Assembly: GCF_947507565.1 (NCBI RefSeq)
Contig: NC_089179.1
Coordinates: 3,117,747-3,181,746, forward strand
Source: Oscarella lobularis
Taxonomy: Eukaryota > Porifera > Homoscleromorpha > Homosclerophorida > Oscarellidae
Direction of reading: 5' to 3'
DNA: 64,000 nt
Numbering within the stretch: position 1 is the stretch's first letter; every line of letters begins with the position of its first letter. Made by a program: the position numbers and the translations under genes. The notes below the pieces were generated by a model. It made no database searches. It saw only the letters and a program-made list of their open reading frames with translations, and was not told the origin of the DNA. This document shows positions 10,906 through 23,934 of this stretch, in pieces.

Positions 10906-11985
10906 TTGTTAATCTATTTGTTTATTGGCATTCAGTTGAAGTCTGAGTCTATTATTTGGCTTCTTAATCAGTTGGATTTCACAGGTAATTGTTTCTCTAG
11001 CAGTTATAATCTTTCAAACGCTCTGTTTTAGAAGTCTCTGTCCCCAGCTGGCTCGCATTTCAGTAGGTCATTTCATGATGGCGATGGCAGTGGGGAGCGC
11101 GTTAGCTGGCTGAATATCAGCTGCAGCGTTTGCAGTTAGCCTGCACACAAATTTATTGTTTTCATTGCTAAATATGACGCGTTAGATGTTTTATGTTTAT
11201 GATATGTGTCAAGAGTGGGGGAAACAATTGGTGGCAACCTTGGTATTGCATGTCTTTTCTTGTATCATTCAATTGCACAACGGATTCCTTTATAGGTGCC
11301 GGTGAAAGAAAACAAAGCTAAGAAAACGACTCTGGATCGAAATAGATGGGTGGTGCCGCTGGTGAGTGGCGTTGTTTCTTTGAACTGTTCTCACTCTTTT
11401 CTATTTCAGTTTCCAAGAAGCGCAGGAATGCATGTCTTTTTCTTTTTTTGGTAGCTGCATGCATGCTTGAGTTGCTGTATAGTAGTGTTGAGTAGTGTAG
11501 TGTAGTGCTCTTCGTCCCCATGTATGGTGACAAGAGCGAAGTCGTTTCTGCGTGTACCTTTCCGCTACATGGTCTTGCGCGCGCGCAGCACGATGAAAAT
11601 CGTGTGGCAGTCGTGCGTCGACGGCAGAGGTTGAGGTAAGCGTTGAATCGCCTCGCAAGGGGCACACGCATCCGCGACAGAAGATACAACCCGTGGTCTC
11701 GATCGCCTTACACATCTCTTCATTGTGCTGTCGTCGTGGAGGTGAGATTCGTCATACTATAACGCAATGGTGAAGCACGAATGGCAGTCGTTTGTCCACT
11801 GCTCGTTCTCTAAACGAAAGATAGCTCTGATCAGACGCGGAGCGAAGAGGCTGAGGTATTTCTGCGTCCATTGCGGGTCGCCAATAGCATTTGGCGTAAG
11901 ATCTAAGCGTCATCCTCGTAGAGCTCCGTTAGAGGGTTCCAGAGTCTATTTTGTAAAAGGAAACAATAAGGAACAATGAAGCCGT

Positions 11986-14132
11986 CTACAATTCTTCGTG
12001 CACAGTTTTTCGACCTCTGTAGCAGCAAAGCTTAGCCGCGATTTGCTTTCTTGTTTCAACGACGAGCGTGAAAACAATCGCTGCAAATAATTATAAAATT
12101 AGAATGGCAATTAGGCGTACGAAATCTAACCTAACCTGCGACGAAAAGCAGATAAAAGGTGTTGGCAGCAATGACAATGCCGCTGAACGTTTTTTGATCG
12201 ACAAGACTATTATAGCCAGGATCCCTTTTGCCTCTGAATGAAAGCAGAACGAGTGCACCCATCATCAGATTAGTTGATATGACGCTGAGAGCAACGAGTT
12301 GCGTCCAGTGTCCAAATCGGCGTTGAACAGGCTGTAGTTGGGCGTGCAGTACTAGAAACACAGTCGCAAGTAGCGTTGCTAAGGCAATTCCGGAATGGCT
12401 TTGTTCTCCAAAGTAACCCATGCCAACCGTGAGAACCATTTTTCTTCCTATCTCCACCATTTCCCAGTACCAAAATTGGTCTTTGTAATTACTGTCGAGA
12501 AATTGAATGCTCAACAGAAAATCGCTTCTCGACGATAGAGGCTGGAACTTGCGCGCTGTGAGCCCTTCACGTCTCTTGAGTTTTAGAGCGATTAGGAGGA
12601 GTAAAGGCAGGACCACAACGTAAAGTATGAGTACCGCGCATATACCCCACAAGGCAGTAGATGTGGAATAGTTACATGGAACGCTGTAGTCCGCCTTTAG
12701 AAGCCACCTGCAGTATTTGTCAGAGTCAGTTCCATTAGATTGTCGAAGACATATCTTAGTGCACGTCCATTTCTTATAAGGCGCTGTAGCCAATATAGAA
12801 GTCGCAGTTGAGGGATAGCATATAAATAAAATCCACCAACTGTTTGTCATGCAAGACGTTCTCACTTCAGATATCTTTCTCTTGATTACTGCATGCCCAC
12901 CTCTGTAGGAGAATAGAAAGTGATTGCTCGTCGCTTTATAGTATCCCCATATGAGCAGAAGGAGAATGACTTGAATTGAGAACTTTATGATTGGAAGCAT
13001 CAGAGCATTGAATCTTAGTTTCTCGTGTAGGCACGCAGGCGTGGCGACCGCGAGAACATTCAGCTATATCATCTTGGCAAAATGTCCCAACGAGAGAAGG
13101 GCTTCCGGCCAAGGTACGTACGTGAGAGCGTCAAAAACCACGGACATGATCTGGATAAATCCGACTGTAATCTTTAGAGCAGAACTGATTTGGTTGACAA
13201 GATCGTCGTTTTTTTGGCGTTTGAGTTTGCCAATGACGTGCAGCACACCGGCTAAAGCGCCCACGAGAAGAAGCAAACCAAGAAACTGCAGTCCAGTTCG
13301 CCACTTCGGAGGACACTTATGACACCGCTTAAACCACGAATAATAACCGTCATGGCATTGTCCGCACAGCGTTCCCCAGTATCCCACACTGCACATCTCA
13401 CTGCTACGAACCCGCATGCATCGGCGTTTCACTTCGGCAACTTTCATTGATTGGACAACGGTGTATGTAAGGTATGACGGAGCCGCTGAACGATGTGGAC
13501 GTTTTGGAATAGTCTTCGCTCTTGTTCATAAGATTTTTCACGAAGCTAACGTATCGATTCTCGTCGGCTATGCTATCGTTGTCAGCGTCATCCCATCGTT
13601 TCCAACTCCACCAGAAACCTTGAGCAACGCTAAGGTAATCGTCTCGGCAATTCATGCCGAGCCGAGAGTCGCACGCATAGCAAGGGCCAAATCGTATAGT
13701 GATTTTTCAAGCAGTTGCAGGCTCGGTATCCCGCGTGGGTGCTGAGATTTGTTCCTCTCGGGCACACCTTGCAATCTTGAGCCGCTTTTCCCGGAACCGA
13801 CGCCGGATCGACGAAGGTACCGTTGACGCACTTTTTACAGTCTCTCTGTCCGGCCTCGTCTTGGTAGTACCCTCCTATGGAAATTAATATATAAGATTGC
13901 CTTGGTGGGTTGTTTTATCGTAGCGACCTGGCGGACAGCTCGCGCAGTATGAACTGTAGATGCACTTTTTGACGGCGTGACAGATTTAGTTCCCATGTGA
14001 CACTGTCTACACTCGGAATTTTTAGTGACGCTTTTGTGAGACTTTCCGCATGCGTATCCCCCTCTTTGTATCAAATCTTCATCCGACCCTTGTGTTAGTG
14101 CTATTGTGATGAGGGTTTTCTCAACGCAATGC
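11986..14132 (-). pseudogene. LRR-less relic of the cysteine-rich multi-pass receptor, unit 1 copy
   Basis: Segments matching the intact gene at 23935-28364 are 13928-14132 (cysteine-rich start), 12136-13874 (GCC2/GCC3-like cysteines and membrane segments) and 11986-12080 (C-terminus). Several lesions break the frame relative to the intact copy: one base missing near 13965, an 8-base loss near 13694, a GCAT insertion near 13416, and an in-frame TAG at 13061-13063. The fourteen or so LRR exons and the signal peptide are absent: homology stops near 14195 and resumes with sequence found beyond the intact gene's neighbour at 29445. A long open stretch (12131-13000) still encodes several membrane helices, so a truncated product cannot be excluded. 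Confidence 0.8.
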
Positions 14133-15094
14133 CTGTTCAATGATATATAATCATACTGCAATTAATTAGATAAACCATCTCACAAATGAGCTGAAGGCTC
14201 AGTAGTTTGGTCAATAGAAGTATAATTGAGTTGGCGGTCTTCAAGCTTTCAGTTTGAATTTTGGCAGCGGATGGAAATACTTGAAACTGATACTACATAG
14301 AGCTTCCCTCATCTCGGTCAAAACAGAGAGAATCTGAGAATCAGGTTTTATTGGGTTCGTAGAAAGTAATAACTGGCAGTATAGGCGGTACGTGAAATAG
14401 GGGAGTTCGCCGGTGTGTTGCAGCCTTGCAGGCGTTTACCTCGTAGAATCTCGCCAATCTGTCGCTGGAGTGTTTTACGATGTCGGTCGTCTCGAAGGAT
14501 CGAGAGACGAAGCGAAGACCTATAGTCATTGTCAATGTGTCTCTTGATTAGTGGGTATTTCTACGTAGAACTGTACGGCACTCTTGCTTATCTCAACTGC
14601 GATAACTGATGCTGTGACGTGGAATTTGATTTCATCTGCTCACGACACACTTTCTTGCTCACACTGAGGAAACGACAATACCGCAGAAGCACGGCCATTA
14701 GAAATAGACAATTACAGAATGATAGCCTGACGTGAACCTATATATGTTTATAATTATTATTTGTTCTGCAATTGTGTACTGCATGCTCTTCCACACACCT
14801 TTTGTTTATAGTAGATATCACACAACAGAAATGGCACTAACAGAAGTTGATCTGTGAGACCACCGCTTGTATTTGTTTTTTTTTAGCGCGCCTATGCACT
14901 AATAGAGTACAGTGTACTGCTGGGCTAGCAGTTTAAATTTTTACATTTCTTAGTGGTCACATGTTGATTGGAGATTATTGGCTTCTTTCTGTCCCGTGCT
15001 TTTCATTCATTCCAACGCCCGTAGGATATTATATACCCCGGATTGCGAATAGAAACAGCTCTGCTGTACTTCGCTCTTCTCACTAGAAGAGACC
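14133..15094. other. Intergenic spacer duplicated at 29.44-30.44 kb
   Basis: From about 14205 the sequence is closely matched at 29445-30441, including the 5' flank of the next GTPase gene. A shared fragment near 14480-14580 could be an old exon, but it is broken here. No gene is supported. Confidence 0.6.
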
Positions 15095-18000
15095 ATGAAC
15101 GAAGACGGTAATTGTGTTCCTCAACGCTTAGCTCTCTATAATCGGTTCTTGGGAGGAAAGCGATCCTGTTTGCTGTCTGAATTCGCTTGTGTTCCTCAAA
15201 GCTTAGCTCTTTAGATAGTCGGTTCTTGGAAGGAAAGGGACTCTTCCTCTTGTCTGAATTCGCTTATTTAGAGTTCTTCTCCGCTATTGCGAATGGTGAT
15301 GAAGAGGTCGTATCTCGATTTATTCGGAACCATCCCGAAAGGTGGAAAGAAGCTGCGAACGAAGTACGGTTTAGTGTTTCCACTTTCAACCACCAATCTT
15401 TTTCTTCTATCTGACGCAGCTGGGATATAGTTCAAATTTGACATTTTATTATGAATTTTCAGAATAATTATACTTCACTACATTGGGCGTCTCAGGAAGG
15501 ACAGGCAAAAATCGCGAAGTTTCTGATTTCAGCTGGAGCTAGTTTGGAGGCTGTAGATAAGGTATACAATATACATGTAGCGATTTGGTGTTTTTTCACT
15601 GTTTTCGCCGCAGTGGGGATGTACACCTTTACTTCGTGCTGTTCAGCAAGGAAAATCAGCAGTTATGGCTGTTCTTATTGAGCATGGCTGCAACGTTTTT
15701 GCAGAAGAGAATGTGTGTTTCATAGTATTTATTTGCATTGCGCAATAATTCCTTAGTAATGATATGTAGAATGGTAACGGAGCCTTGGCAATTGCTAGTG
15801 GGACAGGTACGTTGGAGTGTGCCAAACAACTCATTGAGTGCGGGTTAGAGGTAGATCATCATAATAAGGTATCAGACTGTGACAGATTTAGCATCATTTT
15901 ATTCTTGAATTTTTAGGATGGCTATACCTCACTACATTGGGCGTGTCAGGAAGGACATGTTCAAATTGCCGAATTTCTGATTTCAGCTGGAGCTAGTTTG
16001 GAGGCTGTAGATGAGGTATACAGTATATCGATTTGGTTTTTTCACTGTTTCACCGCAGTGGGGATGTACACCTTTAAAATCAGGGTTGAGGGTTGATTAC
16101 GGTCATGGGTTATTGAATTATAACGTATTTGACGACATTATATATGAATTTTCAGAATGGTTATACTTCACTACATTGGGCGTCTCAGGAAGGACAGGCA
16201 GAAACCGCCAAGTGTCTTATTTCAGCTGGAGCTAATTTGGAGGCTGTAGATGAGGTATACAATACACATGTAACGATTTGGTGTTTTTTCACTGTTCACC
16301 GCAGTGGGGATGTACACCTTTACTTCGTGCAGTTCAGCAAGGAAAATCAGCAGTTATGGCTGTTCTTATTGAGCATGGCTGCAACGTTTTTGCAGAAGAG
16401 AATGTGTGTTTCATAGTATTTATTTGCATTGCGCAATAATTCCTTAGTAATGATATGTAGAATGGTAACGGAGCCTTGGCAATTGCTAGTGGGACAGGTA
16501 CGTTGGAGTGTGCCAAACAACTCATTGAGTGCAGGTTAGAGGTAGATCATCATAATAAGGTAACAGACTGTGACAGATTTAGCATCATTTTATTCTTGAA
16601 TTTTTAGGATGGCTATACCTCACTACATTGTGCGTGTCAGGAAGGACATGTTCAAATTGCCGAATTTCTGATTTCAGCTGGAGCTAGTTTGGAGGCTGTA
16701 GATGAGGTATACAGTATATCGATTTGGTTTTTTCACTGTTTCACCGCAGTGGGGATGTACACCTTTAAAATTAGGGTTGAGGGTTGATTACGGTCATGGG
16801 TTATTGAATTATAACGTATTTGACGACATTATATTATGAATTTTCAGAATGGTTATACTTCACTACATTGGGCGTCTCAGGAAGGACAGGCAGAAACCGC
16901 CAAGTGTCTTATTTCAGCTGGAGCTAGTTTGGAGGCTGTAGATGAGGTATACAATACACATGTAACGATTTGGTGTTTTTTCACTGTTCACCGCAGTGGG
17001 GATGTACACCTTTACTTCGTGCAGTTCAGCAAGGACAATCAGCAGTTGTGGCTGTTCTCATTGAGCATGGCTGCAACATTTTTGCAGAAGAGAATGTGTG
17101 TTTCATATTGTTTGCCAATAAGTGCTTAGTTTTAGTGATATATAGAATGGTATCGGAGCCTTGGCAATTGCTAGTGGGACAGGTACGTTGGAGGTTGCCA
17201 AACAACTCATTAAATTCGGGTTAAGGGTTAATGATCGTAATAAGGTAGCAGATTGTGACAGATTTAGCGTCATTTTATTCTTGAATTTTTAGGGTGGCTA
17301 TACCTCACTACATTGGGCGTGTGAGGAAGGACATGTTCAAACTGCCGAATTTCTGATTTCAGCTGGAGCTAGTTTGGAGGCTGTAGATGAGGTAAAACTA
17401 AACATTTCAGCATTGTTCCTTACAGTTTCATATTAGTGGGGATGCACACCTTTTCTTCGTGCCGTTATGAAGGGTAAATCAGCAGTCGTGGCTACTCTCA
17501 TCGACCGTGGCTGCAACGTTTCTGCAAAAACCAAAGTATGTTTTGAAACTTACCTCTACGAGTTATCTAATATTCTATAACCTTATGTAGGAAGGTAATG
17601 GAGCTCTGGCACTTGCAAGTCGGGAAGGCTTTTTGAACCTTGTACAAACACTTGTCATAATGGGAATCAGCGTCAATGAAGCTCACCAGGTAATGCAGAG
17701 CACAAGATTTGAAACATCGAGATTTAGTGATTTTCAGGATCACTTTACCTCTCTTCATTGGGCTTGTCGAGAAGGACGTGCTGAAACCGCTAAATATTTG
17801 GTTTCTGCTGGCGCTGATATTGACGCAACTAATAAAGTGCGCATTTCTATATTTATATTTTTGTCATTTTATTTCTAACATTGGTTGTAGTTTGGTAGGA
17901 CCCCTCTTGGTGAAGCGCAAGCATACAATCACGATTTCGTCGTGGATTATTTGCTGAATTTTGTTAGTGAAACTGCTGCGAAAAGAAGCCGATACGAAGT

Positions 18001-20930
18001 AGAGGTGTGTTTTCTAATCCACTTTGTGTACATAAGCTAGTGATACACAAATTCGTAGACACCAAAGGTGTTTCCTTTAGTCGGTTTTTGTGTCACGTTT
18101 TCTTTTTTGTTTTAGAGTCGCGTTGACGAAGAATTCATCCTGATGAACGGTGAGACGTCTGAGTCCTCTGACGAAGAAGCGTCTTTGTCGGGCCGAGAAA
18201 GCGAAGTCCGTTTTCAAGAAATTTACGACGATGCTCTAAAGCGCGGCTCAGTGACCGTAAATCGTTCACGTGTAATTATCACTGGCCAAGACGGAGCGGG
18301 AAAATCGTGTCTTGTCGATTCTCTTCTGAACAGGCCATTTGAGAGAGACAAAGCGAGCACAGAAGGAGCGGCCGTCGCAATGACGCACACAGCCACTAGC
18401 GGCTGGGTAGCGACAGACAGCAAGGACCACTTAGATCCTCTCATTGCACAAGGTGTTTACTCTTCAATGAATCAGCAGCTGTCCATCAACTTGCCTGAGG
18501 GGCTTCATGTTGACAGGTCCTTACAAAACGATAGCACCGAATCAGTAATATCAGAAGCTGCAGTAGCAGAATCAGGATTTCACACTTCTGCACCAGAATG
18601 GTCTTCAGCACCTCCACCGGAAGAATTAGGAAAAGATTTGAAAGCGGTCGGAATAGAAGCAAAAACGCTTACGCCTAATCAGCAAGAGTTGGTGAGCACT
18701 TTTCTCGTGAATAAACCGAGTGAAGAAGATCTCAAAAGACAAAGCCTGGGCGTTCGTGATATATGGGATTTGGGTGGACAAGAAATTTATCTCGCTACGC
18801 ATTCGGCTCTCATGCCAGAGAACAGAACGTTTTGTTTGACCATGTACATGGTCGTAATGGACATTTCTAAATCGCTGTCCGACAAAACAGAATCGTTTCA
18901 TCGATCGTCGGAGGGCAAAGTAGTGGACCAGACGAACGAACTGGGCTGGATCCGCACAAACGGAGACTTTCCCTTCTACTGGTTCGGCTCGATCACAGCG
19001 GCCCAAGAAGAGACAACGAGAGACAGTCATTGGCTGGGCGAGGAAGAAGAGGTCGATTCTCCTCCTGTCTTTGCAATTGGTTCTCACAGAGACGTTTTGG
19101 AAGGCGACAAGAATCGTTTTCCAAATTCATCCGCTGTCAATGAATGGCTTTTTCGCCAAGGAGATCTCCTTGAGCAACTTCTTATGGACAGCGAATTTGT
19201 TAAGCACATTGTTCTGCCAAAGAAACACGAGGACGCAAACGATGATGAAAATTTCCGAGAGATGACTCACTTCGTTAAGAGAATCTTTCTCATAGACAAT
19301 TCGGTGTCCGGTTCGGATTCTCCTTGCAAAACTGTTAATGAAATTCGAACACGAGTTGACCGCATGACATCGAATTATTGGAGACGACAGAAGAAGCAGC
19401 CGTTGTTTTGGGTCTACCTCGAAATTCTTCTATTCCGGTGGAAGGAAATCATGAAAACAGTTGTGGCTAAAGTTGACGAAGTAATTAAACTTGCTCAGCA
19501 TCGAAGTATCTGCAATATTAGCCGTCACGATGAAGTCCTTGTGGCGCTGAAGTATCTTGCCAATGTTGGAGCAATTCTCTATTACCCAGAAGTAGATGAT
19601 TTGAAAAGTTTCGTTTTCACTAGTCCGACGTGGGTAATCAAAGCGATGTCAGCATTTGTCACGGCAGCAAAGCCGGGTCCACGAATGGAGCCGAAGTGGA
19701 ACACACTGAAACAAACAGGTGTGATGTCCAAGGACTTGATGGATTATCGCCTAAAGCAAATGCGGGAGGCTAGCGATTCTACTACCGATCTAGATCTTGA
19801 AGACGAAAATAAACTAATTGTGCGACTTCTACAGCTTCTTGACGTCATCACGCCAGTTGCAGGATCGCCCCCAAGTGAATTTTATGTTCCGTCGATGCTG
19901 AAACCGTTCTTTCTGTATCCTCGTACTTACTGGGAAAGGCACAGTCGCTCGCCTCCTTTCCCCGCTCCACTAATTGTCATTCCAATGAAACTGAAGTTTT
20001 TTCCGGAATGCCTCTACTTCCGTCTCGTCACACGCTTTCTGAAAATGTATCGAAAAAACCCGGAACTCTCTCGTCATCAGTGCGTCTTTCTAGTAGAAGA
20101 CAAAGACTCTACGGCAGAAGGTATGCCACCACAGTACTGTATATATCTTTTTCGTTTAGCATGATTTTGTTTACAGTTGAAGTTGAATTGCTGTATCACA
20201 GTCGAGGCAATTGGGTTGCTCTAACAGTTCATTACGTCAATGAAGACGACGTTGCCAGAACAAGCTCTTTCTTCTTGCATTCAATCAAAGAGCAACTGTG
20301 CCGAAAGATGAAGAAAATCTGCTACCAGGGCATGGGAGGCTTCGATTATAGCGTGTGCTGTCAGTTAGAGGAAGCCGTCCGCAGAGACAAACACTTGGAT
20401 ATTAATCTCAAGGACCTTCCAGTACTTTGTACGAAGAAGGCGTCAAAGTACTGTCCAAAAGATGGCAAACTATACAACAAGTTTGGGAAACGAGTTCCAG
20501 TAGATCCGGAAGACTTTAGCAGAATTAATTGTTGGTTTGGTGTGCAGCCCATCGATGATAAATTACGGTCGATTCAAGGTGAGTTTGCAATCGCGTTGAG
20601 TTTAATTAATTAAATCATGTCATATCTTACTTGTCTATTATTGCAGGTGCTCTTCCTGATGTGATCGACGAATGTCTGATTCGCGTCGTTGCAACCCTCG
20701 CCGAAGCACAGTGGCAAAAGTTAGCTCTTTGTTTAGGACGTAAAGGTCACGCCATACCGCAATACAAGGAGAAGTCTAGCGAAGATTCCATTAGGGCCGC
20801 GATGGTTATAGAGGATTGGTATGCAGAACGCGGTCCTTCAGCAGCAACGGTAATTAGGCTTATTCGAGCTTGTGGAAAGTGCGGAATTCACAGAGATCAT
20901 ATTGCAAGCGCTTACAAGGAAGAGCTGTGA
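15095..20930 (+). CDS. Ankyrin-ROC-COR-Death domain GTPase, unit 2 copy (intact)
   Basis: About 1,464 residues and the same architecture as the gene at 3251-8959. Start micro-exon 15095-15107 (donor GTAATT), N-terminal exon 15272-15363, fifteen 99-base ankyrin exons (15463-15561 to 17738-17836), half-repeat exon 17891-18004, hinge-ROC-COR exon 18116-20120, COR exon 20177-20578 and Death exon 20647-20930. The P-loop is GQDGAGKS, G3 is WDLGGQEIY and G4 is IGSHRD. The exon matching 3590-3676 has degenerated (around 15415). Two ankyrin exons near 16059 and 16750 are fused remnants that would break phase and are best skipped. The last three exons are almost identical in length to those of the unit 1 copy, which supports both models. 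It ends 3 kb from the convergent receptor gene. Function beyond GTP-dependent signalling or scaffolding is not shown. Confidence 0.82.
15463..17095 (+). repeat. Internal tandem duplication of ankyrin exons, period about 691 bases
   Basis: Bases 15614-16155 recur nearly unchanged at 16305-16847, and a third partial copy starts at 16848. Each unit holds four usable ankyrin exons plus one remnant. Introns match as closely as exons, which points to very recent duplication. Assembly collapse or expansion should be considered. Confidence 0.85.
16059..16115 (+). pseudogene. Fused ankyrin exon remnant (second copy at 16750-16806)
   Basis: After a normal acceptor the exon reads WGCTPL, then jumps into the tail of a different ankyrin exon type (LRVDYGH). 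An internal deletion removed the middle, an intron and the donor. No donor restores phase 0. Skipping it joins two phase-0 exons cleanly. Confidence 0.6.
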
Positions 20931-23900
20931 AATCGGATTCAGTATATTATATTCCACGACCGCTTGAAGTAATCCATTTATTTTATGACGTCGTAGACTT
21001 TTTTTCTGATTGATGCACATGCACTTCCCTTCTCTTAGTACATTTTTCCGTACCAGTACGCGAGTTGTCACATACTCATGCAAGTCAGTTTCTAGAAGCA
21101 TTTAGCTAAATAACTGCGTGCTGTTATTTTATCTGCCGTTCATGACCTGAATTATTATGTTTTTAGACTTTTATCTTTGATCACACAGAAACATTTTAAG
21201 AGATAATCCGGGTGTTAGTGCCCTCTTGCCCACGTGCTCGGACAAATAATCGTGATTGGACGGTACAGCGAGTCACGGCTTCGTCAAATTTTCGTTGAGA
21301 GAGGCTTCGTCTATGCCCCTCCAACCTTTGACGGCCACTATTCGCTCGTCTTCGCGTCTTAGGCGGCCGAGAAGAAGCATACCGCCTCGCTGCGGGCTTC
21401 GAAGATCAACCGAACGTCGGCGGGGACTCCGACGACCGCGGTAAGCGCCATAATACGCACCATTGCTTCGAACGAATCGAAACGATTCGATTTTCTCGCG
21501 CAGGAATCCCGCAATCCTTCTCGAAGGATTGCGCCCCGACGCAAAGACGGCGCCACGTGGCCCGCGCGCTGGTCAGTCTACAGTCGCGCGTTCTGCGACT
21601 CGTTTACCGAGTGTGATCGTGTTTTTTAGATCGTCCTGGTCTTTTTGGAGCGCGATCGAATGGCGCCGTCGCTCGCCTGTATGCGCGTCTCTCTTTCGAT
21701 CGATCGGCGCGATTATCGAGTTGCTTTCTTAGTCTAAAATAAAGCGACGGCGCTCCATGTTTTTGTTCGAGACAAAGGATCACGCTATCGTGGCTGGGGA
21801 AAAAACGTAAGCAGCGCGTAGGGTGACATATCGCCGCTCAATCTACCGCTTCACACCACAGGCGTGACGACAGAGTCCGACCAGACGAAGTCATGGTTGC
21901 TCGCACGTGACTACAGGTAATGACTATTTTAATCTTTTTCACGTGATTACCGTTTTGATTCAAGGATGACGTCATCATTTAACGTCATTTGCTGATTGGG
22001 GGAGGAGGATGGCAAAAATTCTCCCGCCGAAGATAAAGTTTGGGGAGAAGTATAGGCAAAGATCCTTTCACCAGATGAAGAGAAGAGAGCGCAGGTTCGC
22101 ACCGCATTCCAAAGGGTCCCTCCATCTGGGTGTAGGCATTCACCTAAGGGGTCGGCTCTCTGTCATGTGCATACCGAGTGGAATGCTCGTTGTACCATTC
22201 CTTCAGCTTCGGGTCTAGCGCATAAACGCTTAGGTGCCAGTAGAGGAGGGGGCTCGCAAGTGTGGGGTGATGGCAGGACAGCACGAAACTCTCCATTCTT
22301 TCTTGAGAAAAATAGATACAGGGGGTCCTATGTATGCACATAGCAGAGAGCCTAGTGGGACAACAAAAACTCTCTATCGTCCATCAAAAATGATGTGTGC
22401 ATTCGTGCTTCGCTTTGCAAACTACGCTAGCGGTTGCGATGCATTAGGGTTTAGGGCGGCTGTCAGTAGGTAGGGCGGTATTCCAATGGTAGATAGGCTT
22501 TGTAGCTCCTTCACACTCACAAACGTGCTTAGCTGGCAGCCGCCATCGGTTAGACCATTTCAATGGATTTTTGAGGTAATCTAGGTTGATTAGAATATAG
22601 GCATTTTTAGGTCAATGGATTATGAGGTAATTTAGGCGATTCTTTCATTATTTATCTAATCCGTCTTTTAGATGTAGTGTAGGGTTTTAGGTAATTTAGG
22701 TGATTTGTAATTAATTATTTTATTTTGTAGTTGTGGACTAGGTTTTTTCCTTCTAGGTTTTAGGTCAATGGATTTGTGAGGTAATTTAGTTGATTTCCAA
22801 TTATCCTTTATTGGTATAGGTTACATTTTTTCCTTCAATATTTTAGGTCAATGGATTTGTTTGGTAATTTAGGTGTTGACTATGTCCTATTAATTATTGG
22901 TTAATCTTTTTGTTTATTGGCATTCAGGTGAAGTCTGAGCCTATCATTTGGCTTCTTGATCAGTTGGATTTCACAGGTAACAGGAAGTGTTTCTCTAGCA
23001 GTTATAATCTTTCAAATGTTCTGTTTTAGAACTCTCCGTCTCCAGCTGGCTCGCATTTCAGTAGGTTTCATGATGGCGATGGCAGTGGGGAGCGCGTTAG
23101 CTGGCTGAATATCACCTGCAGCGTTTGCGGTTAGCCTGCACACAAATTTATTGTTTTCATTGCTAAATGTGACTCGTTAGATGTTTTATATGTGTCAAGA
23201 GTGGGGGAAACAATTGGTGGACGGCAACCTTGGTATTGCATGTCTTTTCTTGTATCATTCAGTTGCACAACGGATTCCTTTATAGATGCCGGTGAAAGAA
23301 AACGAAGCTAAGAAAACGACTCTGGATTGAAATAGATGGGTGGTGCCACTGGTGGGTGGCGCTGTTTCTTTGAACTGTTCTCACTCTTTTCTATTTCAGT
23401 TTCCAAGAAGCGCAGGAATGCATGTATTTTCCTTTTTTTGGTAGCTGCATGCATGCTTGAGTTGCTGTATGGTAGTGTTGAGTAGTGTAGTGTAGTGCTC
23501 TTGGTCCCCAAGTAGGGTGACAAGAGCAAAGTCGTTTCAGCGTGCACCTTTCCGCTACATGGTATTGCGCGCGCAGCAAGATGAAAATCGTGTGGCAGTC
23601 GTGCGTCGAGGGCAGAGGTTGAGATAAGCGTTGAATCGCCTCGCAAGGGGCACACGCATCCGCGACAGAAGATACAGTCCATGGTGTCGATCGCCTTACG
23701 TCTCTTCATTTTGCTGTCGTCGCGTGAGGTGCGGTTCGTCATACTAACGCAATGGTGTCAACTGCTCGTTCTCTAAACGAAAGATAGCTCTGATAGGACT
23801 CGGAGCGAAGAGGCTGATGTATTTCTACGTCCATTGCGGGTCGCCAAGAGCATTTGGCGTAAGATCTAAGCGTCATCCTCGTAGAGGCTTAGAGGGTTCC

Positions 23901-23934
23901 ACAGTGTATTTTGTAAAAGGAAGAATGAAACCGT
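20931..23934. repeat. Conserved non-coding spacer, unit 2 copy
   Basis: Copy of 8960-11985 with the same order of landmarks: GC-rich block 21290-21740, stem segment 22141-22236, inverted repeat 22455-22544, tandem repeat about 22560-22875, and the fragment near 23286-23360. An exon-like fragment starting MPVKENEAKKTTLD is stopped by TGA here but open in unit 1. That argues against a functional gene. Confidence 0.7.

Larger units (their letters stand above)
8960..11985. repeat. Conserved non-coding spacer, unit 1 copy
   Basis: This 3 kb stretch between the convergent genes is closely matched at 20931-23934 and, more weakly, at 35654-37930. It contains in order: an AT-rich 3' flank, a GC-rich block with short open frames (9260-9740), two direct copies of GGGGAGGAGGATAG (about 9990-10070), two stem-forming segments, an 85-base degenerate tandem repeat, and splice-like fragments at 10930-11440. 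Open frames here are broken by indels or stops in other copies, so I call no protein gene with confidence. Confidence 0.7.

Noticed and set aside
10930-11370. Series of exon-like pieces (KSESIIWLLNQLDF, VPVKENKAKKTTLD) with splice-like ends
   Set aside because: Unit 2 has a TGA in the last piece and unit 3 is unrecognisable; probably not a working gene.
11401-11979. Open frames on both strands including VHCSFSKRKIALIRRGAKR
   Set aside because: The equivalent region at 23390-23930 has indels that break these frames, so they are not maintained.
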